Shown here: in pieces, positions 25,960-37,214 of the stretch
Layout: every line of letters begins with the position of its first letter
How positions within the stretch are numbered: position 1 is the first letter of the stretch
NCBI GenBank assembly: GCA_964036195.1
Contig: OZ038457.1
Span: 20,363,147 to 20,427,146, forward strand
Source: Sphaerolaimus hirsutus
Taxonomy: Eukaryota > Nematoda > Chromadorea > Monhysterida > Sphaerolaimidae
Direction: 5' to 3'
Length of the DNA stretch: 64,000 bases
Notes under the pieces: generated by a model
Told to the model about the DNA's origin: nothing
Database searches by the model: none
What the model saw: only the letters and a program-made list of their open reading frames with translations
Program-made: the position numbers and the translations under genes

Positions 25960-28900
25960 CTGCGGGTGTTGGTGGTTTGGTGGAGTTGTGGCAAATGTCA
26001 ATTGCGTTTACAGGTTTACGAGAAGCTTCCTAAACACGGGGCTCTAGACACAGTGGCGTATTCGGGACTCAAGTGTATTTATCATCAGGGAAATGAATGT
26101 TCAATTTCAATTCGATTAACTATTACACCAGGCATCTGTGACCACGCAAAGACTGCACAATAAATAGTTTTGCAACGTCAAAATGTAAGCCACGCCGCAA
26201 ACACTCCGCTGGAAGGAAAATTGAAGTCAAACACAGACGAACTCGTTACATTGCATCATTGGTGGCGCCACACACGCTAGATGTCAACTGAATTTGGGTC
26301 AAATAAATTTCACTGATCTGTGATTTAAAATTTACTATCTGATAGAGCATAGTTAATTTGAATTAATTACACTTAATTTTCATTGTTTCTGTTAAGTGAT
26401 TTCTTTGCTTTACAAATTTCTTTTTTGTTATTCAGTTGACATTGAGTTGACACGAATTTGCGATGTCAACTAGCGTGTGTGGGTTCATTGTCGCAATTCA
26501 TGGCACCACGGTACGAACTTATGTACGTGTGGACCCAATTTTACCGGTTTGATCCCCGCTTCCGACATTGAGTCTATAGCCGGCTCTTCGTTGGCCATTT
26601 TCAGTATGAGACCAGGGGGCAGTCCCAGGCCCTGTAAAATGCCCTGTAAAATGTCAAATGTCATGTATTTGCCATTTTTCCATTTTGCAGGGCATTGTCC
26701 ATGACTTTTGACACTTTGCATGGCATTTGACATTTTACAGGGTATTTTACAGGGTCTGGGATTGGCACCAGCAGAGAATGTCGCTTTCATGTATTCCGGA
26801 AAATAAGTGGTAGCGAAACCGATTACCATTCCGCTGAAGTTTATCGCGAAGAATACTCTGAAACGGGAACTAAATTAATTAAGGGAGATAAATAACGAAT
26901 AGCATTGAAAAAATCTCTGGCGATTTATGTATGAAAAATATCAAAAAATGATATTTTTGTCAGGAAATTCGAGAGATTTAATTATTTTTCGTTTTCAGAG
27001 ATTGTCTGAGATTTTTTAAAATATCAGAAAATATTGAAAACATAGCATTTATATTTTTTCCAGAGCGATCAAGTTATATTCATTTAACAATTATTCTTAA
27101 ATTTATTAATTATATCTTCTCAAAATCACACATTTTTTTCAACGCTAATTGCGAGTTGAGTAAAATAGAAAATCTAACCGATAGACTTGAATGGGTGTCA
27201 TCGACTGAAGAGCGACCAAATACGAGCCGAATCCAAAACTGATAGAGTACATGAAGAAAAAAATCGATTGAGCGAAAGCGAAGCACACAGCCTGAAATTG
27301 TATTTTAGATAATGAACGACCTGGTGCCACTCCCAGACCCTGTAAAAAGCCCTGTAAAATGTCAAAGGTCATGGAAAATGGCCTGCAAAATGGCAACCGA
27401 GTTGCCATTTTGCAGGGCATTTTCCATGACTTTCGACACTTTGCATGACATTTGACATTTCACAGGGCTTTTTACAGGGTCTCGGAGTGCCCCCAGTAGA
27501 ATCCACAACCACCCAAACCCATTCACACACAAACCCACCTGAATCTGCGCCTGTTTAAGCGCTTCCTTATGGGGCAAATTCAGCTGCTGCACAAACATCT
27601 CCTGAAAAGTCTTCTCCCTAGTCAGCGACTGCACAGTGCGTATATTCTCAATGGCATCAGTAGCGATCCTTCCCGCTTCCTCCAATAATTGCGCGTCACT
27701 TGAAGCGCCCTTAGCCCTGATTCTCATGCGCATGGCGCCGCCGAAAGCGACCAATGGGAGAAGTAGAATGACTATGAGAGCCAGTTGCCAGCCGTAGAAG
27801 AATGCCAGGAACATGCCGAGCAGCAGCGACATGACCGCGCCGACCACGTTGCCCAGGCGGAAGTCGACCGCCTGCGATCGGTGTGCAGAATGGTTTACTC
27901 GGCAGACCGCAAAGTATGCGCCCAAAATTCTTTATGTCTCGGTCGATAACGCGCGAACGGGATACTTATGTACGCACTTTCACAAAAAAAGAAAAACATT
28001 TAAATAAGAAAAAAGCGGAGTGTTGTACAAGCGACAAATTATTTTCCTGCAACCGAATTCAACCACACGCTAAGTAGGCACTCCCAGACCCTGTAACATG
28101 TCAAGTGTCATCCAAGGTGCCATAAATCATGCAAAATGCTATATAAAATGTCAAATTTACACTGGTCGTTTGCAATTTTTCATGACATTTACAAAACCTG
28201 GGAGTGGCCTCAGTAGTGGTGCGATTGTCCCCAAAGGTACCGTATCTCCTCGAAATACCCCCCGGGGGTGATTGTTTCATAGTGGTCCCGAGAGGGGGGG
28301 GGGTTAAACGAGATGGGGGTATTTCGAGGGGGGGTATTATTTCGCCAGAAATTTTTTCAATCCTAGTACAAAATCGTCGTTTGTGTTTGTTATGTGCGCT
28401 GGGGTAGAAAAATGCATCAATAACTGACATGTATAGACTCCTGTAGACTAATAGTAGTACGTAGATGGTATAAACACTGTTCTAACGTGATTACGACATT
28501 GTTTTAACGTGTGTTCTGCACTACGCAGAACACAAACTGCAGTATTCGTCATGTACGTTCTCTTTACACTCAAACTGGGGGGGGGTATTTCGAGGGGGGG
28601 GGGTATTTCGAGGAAATACGGTATACTCGGCGGCCATCACACTTAGTATTGAAACCTACCATAACCCGTCTGAATAATGAACCAAAAATTACACCTATAT
28701 TCATCACATTATCTCTTTTTTACTATGACATTATTAATTTCGAAATTTATCACAACATTTTATTAATAAAATTATGGCAGTATTCTGCACATACTTTGCG
28801 GTCCGCCGAGTATACTGTGGCATTTCTAAATTCACGTAAATTCTTTCCTAAATCATGTCATGTCAAATCTCGCCCCGGCAACTCACGGCTCTGATATTGG

Positions 28901-31900
28901 GTGCATCGGTGGCCAGTCTGGTGCAAATCTTGCCAGTAGAATGTTTCGGGTCGTCAAAATATGCCGCATCCTGACGCAGTACGTTATCGAATACGGCCAT
29001 TCTCATTCGTTTTGTTAGGCGCTCACCCACGAAGCCGAACATGAATGACTGAAAGATGGGGTTATCTGACAAAGTGGACGTAAAGGGGGCAGTCCCGAGC
29101 CTTGTAAAGCGTCAAAGTCAAGTGTAAAATGTCATGTAAAATGCCAATCAAAACAAAAAAGAAAAGATTTTATTACTGAACTTTGTATGATGATTGACAC
29201 TTTACAAGACAATTGACAAATTAGTATGATATACGTCATTACCAACATTACACTTTACAAGGCTTGGGACTGGCAACAGGGGTCTCTCACGCGGAAGTTC
29301 CCTCTGAGAACTTCGGATAAAGGTATTTTTCACTAACCATAGCCAGCGTAGTGACCGCCTCAAGTACGCCCAACAAAATAAACATGAGCGCCCAGAACAT
29401 CGCACTGGCTCTCAACTCATCACCATCTTTTGTGAATGCCTGCATTTTTATTTTCTCTCGCATCGTCAACAAATAAAATTAAAAAAATGAGTAAAAACCG
29501 ACCTCAAAAACGCTCGAGAAAAAGAAGGAAAATGCGGGCATGATGCAGCCGCGCACCAGCGCTATCAACATTCCAGTTATCATGAATGGATATTCGGGTT
29601 TTGACCATTTTAGAATTTCACCGAGATTTGATTTTCTGGCACCTTCGACCTGGATAAATAAATTTATTAATTAACCTTTAATTAATTAAAAGCGGGGCTT
29701 TAATGTATTGATATTTTTAATACAGCGCTAAATTCCATATTAAAGAGCACCTTCAAATCCTCCTTCAGCTTCTGCAGGGGACTATCCTTTTTCTTTGCAA
29801 ACAACGTACTTTTTCTGCGTTTGCTGTCGCCAGAAGTGGCCGAAATGCCCGAAGAACCGCTGATCGAACGCGCGCGCATCTACAATGAAACAAAGTGTTA
29901 AGACGGTATTTACAGGAAAAATGAGTGACGACAAAAATAATTTTTAAGTTCCATATTTCAAGGAAAAGTTAGTATTTATAAGACACCGCAGTTAAGCATA
30001 CACACATGCCAACTTTCAGAAAGTTTGTGCTTTTTGGGCGTAAGTTACAGATATTTCGGATTTTGTCGCAGCGTAGTCACGGCCGTGTTTCAAAAAAATG
30101 CCTAATACGTATGAGCAACAAGCACAAATTATCTTGAACTTGGCATGTGTATACACTCAAGTAGCATGTTTACTTCACCGCCATTTCTCACATATACAGA
30201 ACTTTTTCCTTGAAATATGAAGCTCAAAAAAAACCTTTGTCACCACGAATTTTTTCCTCCAAAAACAGCCTAAAAAGGGTTTTTCCACAGCACCCATTCA
30301 CACCCAAATTCACGCAAACCGGTGTGCTGAGTCGACGCTTTGTCGATCCGCCGGTCGTGAGGCGTTTTAAGCGTGGGGAAGGCGACCCCTGCAGGCTGGC
30401 CGCCTCTGAACTCACGTCACCTGAGGGTGAGTGGGTAATTATCGTAATTATCACAGTGCATCTACAGTATATAGACAGGAATTTTTTTTGAGGGTGTTGG
30501 AGTTCAATATATAGACTTTTTCAAGGATAGCAAGGTTTTCAATTTTTTTTCAAGGTTTCAATAATTAGGGGTAGCCGGATTTTTTTCGAAGTGTATTCCC
30601 CCCAAAAGTTACGAAAATTCGCCTCGGGGTAGTTTTGGGTGACCCTCCACTCGGAGAACTCCGGAGAACTCGGTCCCGGTCCGACATTTGCAAATGTCAG
30701 TACTTCCATTTGAACACTAAAAGCGCTCTCATGGCAAAACAACAACCTACAACCCATCCCACCGACCAGCGCCGCCATTAGTATCATCTTCCACATGCTC
30801 TCCCTCAGCGGTCGCCTCAGCGGCCGTGCCATAATCACTGTTATTAGCGACCGCAGCATCAGCAGTGGCGTCGGTGAAAGTCTGGCTGGTAACTAACTAG
30901 GGGGCCGTCCCAGACCCTGTAAAATGCCCTGTAAAATGTTAAACGTAGCTCTGTAAAATGTAAAATGTCACGCAAAATGTCAAAAGTATGTAAACTGACC
31001 GGTAAAATGGCAAACGTTTGCGTGACATTTGACATTTTACAGGGATACGTTTGCCATTTCACCGGGCATTTTACATGACTTTTGACACTTTGCGTGACAA
31101 TTTACATTTTACGCTACGTTTAACATTTCACAAGGCATTTTACAGCGTTCGGGACTGGCACCTGCGCGTACACGCCGCCCAGCTGCATCAGCTCGGCGTG
31201 GGTGCCCATCTCGGCCAGGTTGCCGTCGCTCAGTGCGATGATCTTGTCCGCGTTGCGGATGGTCGACAGGCGGTGCGCGATTATCACTGTTGTGCGGCCT
31301 TGTTGCGCCTGTAAAAATGCGTGCGGGCACGGGCAGTAATGAACGTGTATTGTGTAGATTAGAGGAATACAAAAAAATCTTTTGTGTTTCTCGCCGTCGA
31401 ACATGCTCATCATGCTTACTATTCCACACATGCCCGGCTTCCACTCCACACATGCCCGGCTGCCACTCCCAAACCCTGTCAAATTTCAAATGTCATGCAA
31501 ACTGCCGTATGGCATGTAAAATGCCCTGCAATGTCTTATCTGATTAAAAGTGTCAAAATAGAAAGTATTACATGGTCAGGCAGTGAGCAAATCCGCGCTA
31601 TGATAGGAATTTTCCAAATGTCACCTGAAACGCAGAATGACCGATAAGCTTCTTTTGCATTCTACTGGCATTTTACCAGATCGTAGAGCTGGCTACAGTG
31701 TGGTGCAGCCGAACACTACACCACAATATTCTACACATAAAAACGTTGTAAATACAAAACAGTTCACCTTGTCGAGCGCCTGCTGCACCAGGGCCTCGCT
31801 ATGGGCATCAAGCGCAGAAGTAGCTTCATCGAGCAACAGAATTTTCGGGTCGCGGACGAGCGCCCGCGCGATGGCCACCCGCTGCTTCTGGCCGCCCGAC

Positions 31901-34900
31901 AGCTGGGTGCCGCGCTCGCCGGTGGACGTCTTGTAGCCCTGCGTTGGTGGTCGAATGGAGGAAATGTGTACCAGTATTGAGATTGTTGTTCGGTGGATAT
32001 GGATATTTTGGTGATGACATTAGATATGATATTGACGCCTCACAAACGGTGTAGCGTCAGCCATAAGGCGTGAGGCGTCAATATAAATATTTATAGATCT
32101 TTATTTATATTTAAATGTCTACCGTATTTCCTCAAATAAGTCCCCGCTGGGGTTATTTTTTCGTATGGATCTTTTGAAGGGAACTTATCCGGGGGGGGGG
32201 CTATTCGAGGGGGAGTTATTTTTTGTCAGAATTTGGCCTAAACTACGTTATAAATTTTCTGCGTTAATCGGGTAGAATTAGTATAATAAATCATAAGCTG
32301 GATTACAAATTCTTTTATTGAAGGAATAAAATCAGTTAGTGAATATTTACCGTATTACCTCGAAATACCCCCAGGGGGTTTATTATTTCGCCAGCAAAAT
32401 TTGAGGGGGGGGGGGTAATTCGAGGGGGGGGGTCTATTATTTCGCCTGAAATTTTCGGAAATTCCCCACACTCAGACGAAGAAAAATTAAACAATTACAT
32501 AGATGTATATGTTTATATAGGCATATATAACTGTATATACGCATTAACCCTTCCCTAACGTCACTCAATACTCAGTTTTAACGTGTGTTCTGCATTGTAC
32601 AGATCACAAACTGCGGTATGTACGTTATCTTTGCACTCAATTTTAGGGGGTTATTTCGAGTGGGGGGGGTTATTATTTCCTCAGCCGAATTTTAGGGGGG
32701 TATTTCGAGGGTGGGTTAATTCAAGGGGGGATAATTCGAGGTAATACGGTACATAAATTTTACAGAATACACACATCAAACATATTTCATACACGGATGT
32801 GACCTCTTTCCTACCCGTCAAAGGGGGGGGGGGTATTCGAGGGGGAATCAATTTTTCCTCACTCGACTAACAGGGGGGGGGAATGATTCGAGGCGAAGTT
32901 ATTCGACGGAGGGCTCATCCGAGGATATACGCTATTGCCGATATAAAAAAATCTACTAAACCGTGGATGCGACACATTCAAACAAAACCAACAACGATTT
33001 TACAGTAACCCCGAACTGACCAATGGCAATTTCGATATAAAATCATGCGCATTCGCCTGTTTGGCAGCCTGTCGAATCTGCTCACTGCTCACCCTTCTAT
33101 TACCCATCCGAATATTATCCTCCACAGTAGTCTCAAACAAAACCGGCTCCTGAGAAACCACGCCCACAGCCTTGCGCAGCCAGCGCACATTGAGCCCCTG
33201 TATGTCTTTGCCGTCGATCAAAATCGACCCGGAAAGTGTGTCGTAGTAGCGCAAGAGTAGGTTGACCACGGTCGACTTGCCCGAGCCTGATGAGCCTACT
33301 ATGGCTACTTTTTCGCCCGGTTCCACGGTGAAATTGACGTCATTTAGGACCTGTGTGCAAGCAGGACCCGCTGTTTAATTACGCAGTGGTGTTTTATAGG
33401 GATGATGACACTTGACTTTTTCAACTAACTTTTTTAAAATCTGATTTGAATTTAAAAAAATTCATGTAAAAAATCAAGATGTTTAAAAAAATTGCTTTAT
33501 TCCCGACCCTAGGTGTTTACATGATTGAAGACTCATTGCGGCACGATAAACGGTGATATACCATGTATAACACTTCCCTAACACGGGAGCCGTATATATA
33601 ATTTCTACAGTCCAAAATTCACACCTAAGAAAATGTGCAGCCCCAACAAACAGCAAAAATTGGCAATATCACCGAACAAACCTTCACATCTTTCCTCGTA
33701 GGATAAGCGAAGTTGACACCCCTGAACTCTACCCGTCCACTAGCTTTATCCGGTTTCTCCCCACCCTCACTGTAAGGATCGATAGTTGGCACTCGATCAA
33801 TTATGGCGTAAATCGAAGCCGCCGAACCCCTGGCAGTGGCCAAATTTGCAAGCTGGGGGCCGGCGTTGCCCAGAGACATGGAGCCCATCATGACGGCGAA
33901 TAGCACGGTGAACACGGTGCCTCTGGCGATCGTGCCGGACAAGATCAAGGTTGAGCCGTACCTGTGGAAGTTTGTGGTGATTGTTATCGACTGGACGATT
34001 TGGTTGAATGAAGAAAAAAAGGAAAACTCATCATCAGTTACTTCAAATTTTAATCAGTTATTGCGCATTTAAGTTTTTCAATTTTTCTTTGAGTGGTATC
34101 ATCAAAAGAGCGACAAAAACAATGTGAGTGCACACGCATGGCGGCTCGCGTTATGTGTTTTATTAATTATGTAAACCTGCTGCCGCTAACGCCCGTGCCG
34201 TGCTAAGCTACACCCTAAAAATACGTGCCTGGCGGGCCTACATAACTAGCGAGTTTACATGACTACAGGCACATGGTCGGTTGAATGCCAATGGAATTAC
34301 CAACCAAAATGCAAGTCCGTAGCTGAAAAACATGACCATGAAGATAAAGCCCAGACCGAAGCCGGTGTACAGGGACTTTTTGATGCCTTCCTTCTGCCCT
34401 CTCAGCAGCTCCTTCTCATATCTGAGGAAACAAAGATGGCATTAAATCAAGCACTTTAAAGTTGCGCATGATCATTCATAATTAATCATACGCACCTGGA
34501 ACTTTCGTGGTTCTGTCCATTGAAAGAAATTACAGTGCGCATGGCGCCAAGAACCTCTTCAGCGACAGCGCCGGCGACTGCGTATTTTTCTGCCTCCGCT
34601 TTTGTTGCACCACCGATCATTCTGGAGGGGGGTTTCGTTATTTAGTAAAATACCGTAAATCCTCGATTGGTTCACCTTCTTGAAAAGTTCACTCGAAACC
34701 GTCTGACAAAAATTATTACCCAGGTAAACTTATCGATGATATATTTACGGTAAATGGGTTAGCGATGCCAGAGGAAAAAATGCAAAACGCTTTGCACTGG
34801 TTTTTCCGTTAAGTTTGGACACTTTCGGTCAGTGCAAAAAGTGACGTCATCACATTCAGTGCAGAAGGCCAGGGGCCGATCAAAATTTCACACTTTTCTC

Positions 34901-37214
34901 CATCCACTTAACACTTAACACAACTTAACACATTCACAAACTTGGACATGAACGCAGCGCCGCCAGCCAACAGCGGCACGAGCGCGAGCATGACCAGCGT
35001 CATTTGCCACGAATATATGAATGCTATTATGAAGCCGGCAAAAAACTGGGTGGAGTACTGTATGAGCAGGCCGAATTTGTCGCCGATGCCTTCCTTGATG
35101 CGCTCGAGGTTGCTGCAAAATGGGCGAAAATTTTACTTTTTTCACTTTTTGTGGTTAAGTTGATAGAGGGAAAGGCAGTCCCGCTGTAATGTCAAATATC
35201 ATGCAAAAGGTCAACTGAAAAAAAGGAAAAAAATTATTCCTGATCGTTTCACATTTTACATGACAATTGACAAATTTGTATAGCATTGGTCAATTGCCGG
35301 AATTGCTCAAAGATAAAACAAACGACACGCACTTCATCCAACCCAGAAGCATTTAGAATGCAATTTTAAAAAATAGTAAAAATGCCAGCACTCACTCTGA
35401 TAGCTTGGTGGTCAACGTGCCCGACTGATTCTCGTCAAACCAGGCAATATCCTGGCGTAGAATTGCTTGAAAAAATGCTTGTCGAATGCGGAATATCTGG
35501 CGCTCGCATACAGTCAGCCAGCAGATCATCTGAGAGAATACAGAGTGGTTTCACCTCTATTTGATTTTATAAAACAAAATATAGCAACCAAAATAACTTA
35601 TGAAAAAAATGCCTGTGAGTTTAATTTACTACGGACCCACCATAAAGCGTCAGGTAAAGATTACCGTTCACCGGTGATGGCCGGTAATTATAGTGGCAAT
35701 AAAAAGATGGTAAAACACCACATTAACCGGCAATCATCAATACTCCCCGTCAAATTGAGCCCTAACAGTCACCACTCACCTGAATGTATCCAGAAACGCC
35801 CACGGCCAGGCCGACATAAGCGTACTCTAGCGCGTACTGCATGCTCTCTGATTGGAACTGGTCCAAATGGTAGTCGAGCAGGCCCGGCTCCACGTTGCTG
35901 AAGTTCATGCCCGCTGACCTGCGGCACGTGGAAGAGATAAAAGTTATACTATTGATAAACTCTGTAGGTATGTGTTTCCAGAAATGGTAAAAAATGTCGG
36001 GGGAAAAGCGAAAAAAATGGTGTTTCAAAAGGTTCAAAAGCGTTTCAAGTGTTTGAATGTAGACTTTTGAGACTAAGTTCTCATTATTTCATGTTTGGTC
36101 ATTTTAAAGAGGCAGCCAAAATGACAATATAAATTGCGCATTTTGCTCAAGTAAAATACATTCTAATTTTCGTATTTCGTCAACAAAAACAGCGCCAATA
36201 GCAGCTTAGAAGTGTGCAATAGCCCCCCCCCTCCCCCCCTCAAATACAATTTTGCGCCACTCACGAGTGATTGTGGTCATAAAATCTGCCATCGTCGATT
36301 GACGCTTGGGCAAAGATGAATGTGTTCGACAGTCCACCGAAAATCGTGGACAAAAATGGGTAGCCAGTTCCGGTGACGACCGAAACCAGACAGCCGATGA
36401 ACATCAGAAACAGGTCCAATGCATTCGCGTAGCGGAACTGCGTTGGTGGAAACAAAATAGAAGACTTTGGAAAAGGCAGTGGATGCTGACAAAATGTCCG
36501 ATTTGGAAAAACGCTTTTTAACATATTTCTAAGACGTAGTTAGTATTTATACATAGTGAAATCTTGATCTTGTATACCGTATGTTTTTAACCATTTAAAA
36601 AAAACATTACTTTAAAAAAACAATGTTACTTTATAAAAACTAAAATCACCGTAGTGGTGAACTAGGTATACTCGGCGGACCGCAAAGTATACGCAGAATC
36701 CTACCGTAATTAAATGAATAAAATCTTGTGATAAATTTCGTAATTGATTATTCGAAAGTAGTAAAAACGAAATATTATGATGAAAAACTGTACAATTTTT
36801 TGTTCATTAATCAGATATGTTATGGTAGGTTTCGATACTAATGTAGTGGCCGCCGAGTATTTATACAGTGAGCCAATTTTTCGCTCGGAAATGACTTTAA
36901 CATGCGCTCAAAAGCACAAAATTGTTGCAATGCATCGACAACAATTTTGAATCACCCCAACACACCAACTGCGCCACAGAGACCGGCTTTTCACCATTTT
37001 TCTTGCCCTTGCCAACTTTGTCCAATTTCTCCGGCGCGCCTTTGGACTTTCCTTTATCCGGACCATTTTCGACTCCGCTCGTCTGATCGGTCCTGAAATA
37101 GGAAATACATATAAAAATTGAAAAAAACAAATGTTGAAACCGAATTTCGGACTTATTCCAGACAAACTTTTCGTCTACGAGTTTCTGCAACTCGTGGGGC
37201 TTGTCATTTGCCAT
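23900..37214 (-). CDS. ABCB-family full transporter (P-glycoprotein / multidrug resistance protein type)
   Basis: An ATP-driven efflux pump of the plasma membrane with the order TMD1-NBD1-linker-TMD2-NBD2. Exons: 37214-37168, 37092-36966, 36437-36265, 35918-35780, 35529-35396, 35112-34942, 34621-34496, 34421-34305, 33961-33682, 33350-33021, 31938-31768, 31308-31162, 30896-30767, 30420-30320, 29879-29751, 29649-29503, 29439-29338, 29048-28887, 27871-27539, 27291-27179, 26857-26769, 26612-26545, 25959-25765, 25365-25162, 24743-24597, 24115-23900. They total 4098 nt, 1365 aa plus stop, close to the usual ~1280 aa. Every junction keeps phase, and the protein lines up with the family without gaps at key joins. 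Both NBDs have intact Walker A, Q-loop, LSGGQ, Walker B and His-loop motifs, so the pump should be active. Introns 12 and 21 consist entirely of a MITE. The start at 37214 has an in-frame stop just upstream; an alternative first exon lies at 50791. Substrate cannot be predicted. Confidence 0.93.
24838..25108. repeat. CCGTATTTCC foldback family in ABCB intron 24
   Basis: Left TACCGTATTTCCTCGAGATA, right TAATTCGAGGTAATACTG. Confidence 0.8.
25494..25705. mobile_element. Palindromic MITE of the ACTAGTTGACA family
   Basis: Left GGCCCATACACTAGTTTACA and right GTCAACTAGTTCGCGGGCCC, with TCGCAGAGCGATC blocks in both arms as in the 10173 copy. In ABCB intron 23. Confidence 0.8.
26262..26490. mobile_element. 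Palindromic MITE of the CACACGCTAGTTGACA family
   Basis: Left GGCGCCACACACGCTAGATG, right ATGTCAACTAGCGTGTGTGG. The interior has diverged and is AT-rich. In ABCB intron 22. Confidence 0.75.
26545..29649 (-). CDS. ABCB transmembrane domain 2 (exons 16-22)
   Basis: Exon 16 carries [17 protein letters not shown] and TM7. Exons 17 and 18 join as [19 protein letters not shown], with the [10 protein letters not shown] loop following. Exon 19 (111 codons) spans TM9-TM10 and the [13 protein letters not shown] helix. Exons 20-22 complete TM11-TM12. Across the join of exons 21 and 22, residue spacing matches the family exactly although the intron between them appears to end in TG instead of AG. Five introner-family MITE copies fall in or next to this segment. 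Confidence 0.88.
26613..26768 (-). mobile_element. Introner: MITE forming all of ABCB intron 21, with a non-AG acceptor
   Basis: The intron starts gtgccaatccc after GCTG of exon 21 and the element's right end is gggactgcccc, followed by CTGGTCTC. CTGGT occurs on both sides, so the join is ambiguous by five bases, but none of the possible 3' ends is AG. The joined reading restores SAG-LILKM with exactly the family spacing. 156 bp, palindromic. Confidence 0.8.
27321..27495. mobile_element. Introner-family MITE inside ABCB intron 19
   Basis: Palindrome with ends GGTGCCACTCCCAGACCCTG and CTCGGAGTGCCCCC, lying inside a longer intron (27538-27292) in the opposite orientation to the gene. The intron's own sites (CAG|gtgggt and tttcag) are outside the element. 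Confidence 0.85.
27887..28070. repeat. Repeat pair with 4758-4890
   Basis: Both segments share ACCGCAAAGTATGCGCCCAA-like starts, then TTTATGTCT, GCATACTTATG and AAAGGCGGAGT-like blocks in the same order. Each lies in an intron of a different gene. Probably another MITE family related to the CGGACCGCAAAGTAT ends. Confidence 0.55.
28079..28209. mobile_element. Introner-family MITE inside ABCB intron 18
   Basis: Ends GGCACTCCCAGACCCTG and CCTGGGAGTGGCC. Flanks GCTAAGTA and CCTCAGTA match at six of eight bases and may be an old target duplication. Arms diverged. Confidence 0.72.
28238..28623. repeat. CCGTATTTCC foldback family in ABCB intron 18
   Basis: Left TACCGTATCTCCTCGAAATA, right TATTTCGAGGAAATACGGTA. 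Confidence 0.82.
28621..28815. mobile_element. TATACTCGGCGG-type MITE, copy 2
   Basis: Left TATACTCGGCGGCC, right GCGGTCCGCCGAGTATA, about 195 bp, in ABCB intron 18 beside a CCGTATTTCC foldback. Confidence 0.82.
29088..29277. mobile_element. Introner-family MITE inside ABCB intron 17
   Basis: Ends GGGGCAGTCCCGAGCC and GGCTTGGGACTGGCA. It lies within intron 17 (29337-29049) but does not supply its splice sites, which are ATG|gttagt and ctttcag. Confidence 0.82.
29751..30896 (-). CDS. ABCB linker region (exons 13-15)
   Basis: Exon 13 starts LVTSQTFTD, directly continuing GGVYAQ of exon 12, and then becomes Ala/Glu/Asp-rich. Exon 14 (30420-30320) and exon 15 (29879-29751) are Ser/Arg/Lys-rich ([20 protein letters not shown]). 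In P-glycoproteins this linker is the phosphorylated regulatory segment, and the RRLS and RRKS sites suit basophilic kinases. The linker is poorly conserved, so exon limits rest on phase and splice consensus alone. Confidence 0.72.
30897..31161 (-). mobile_element. Introner: MITE forming all of ABCB intron 12
   Basis: The intron starts gtgccagtcccg right after GCGCAG of exon 12 and ends gggacggccccctag right before TTAGTTACC of exon 13. Its 265 bp are one imperfect palindrome of the GTCAAATGTCATG / TTTACAGGGCATTTTACAGG family. The joined protein reads GGVYAQ-LVTSQT, as in P-glycoproteins. The element ends are the splice sites. Confidence 0.88.
31162..33350 (-). CDS. ABCB nucleotide-binding domain 1 (exons 10-12)
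   Basis: Exon 10 (33350-33021) holds Walker [10 protein letters not shown] and the Q-loop SQEPVLF. Exon 11 (31938-31768) holds the signature LSGGQKQR and Walker [13 protein letters not shown]. Exon 12 (31308-31162) holds the switch histidine in IAHRLST and ends GGVYAQ. The intron between exons 10 and 11 carries nested foldback repeats. Exon 12 abuts a MITE that forms the whole next intron. Confidence 0.93.
31463..31550. mobile_element. Fragment of introner-family MITE
   Basis: CTGCCACTCCCAAACCCTGT followed by the GTCATGCAAA and ATGTAAAATGCCCTG arm, without a matching right arm. Lies in ABCB intron 11. Similar partial copies are at 5361-5425, 35173-35290 and 60405-60485. Confidence 0.6.
32120..32936. 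repeat. Nested CCGTATTTCC foldbacks in ABCB intron 10
   Basis: An outer copy (TACCGTATTTCCTCAAATAA to GAGGATATACGCTA) holds an inner, cleaner copy at 32348-32751 (TACCGTATTACCTCGAAATA to TTCGAGGTAATACGGTA). Confidence 0.75.
33682..36437 (-). CDS. ABCB transmembrane domain 1 (exons 3-9)
   Basis: Exon 3 opens with FRYANALD and a hydrophobic helix ([20 protein letters not shown]), the usual TM1 context. Exon 5 carries the [19 protein letters not shown] segment with WFDENQSG, the conserved intracellular loop 1. Exon 6 begins [14 protein letters not shown] and contains TM3 and TM4. Exon 7 has [17 protein letters not shown], and exon 8 ends AFW, completed by YGSTL in exon 9. The glycosylated first extracellular loop of vertebrate P-glycoproteins is shorter here. 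Donor choices at exons 6 and 8 (AA|gtttgt and TG|gttggt) were set by phase and family alignment. Confidence 0.9.
36668..36862. mobile_element. TATACTCGGCGG-type MITE, copy 3 (inverted)
   Basis: Left TATACTCGGCGGACCGC, right GTGGCCGCCGAGTAT; the body is the reverse complement of copy 2. In ABCB intron 2. Confidence 0.82.

Noticed and set aside
27145..27420. 91-codon minus ORF read as one protein
   Set aside because: Its first half is translated introner MITE; only 27291-27179 is a real ABCB exon.
32120..32936. G-rich runs as telomeric repeats
   Set aside because: The runs are interspersed with TATTTCGA units and bounded by inverted CCGTATTTCC ends, so they belong to the foldback family.
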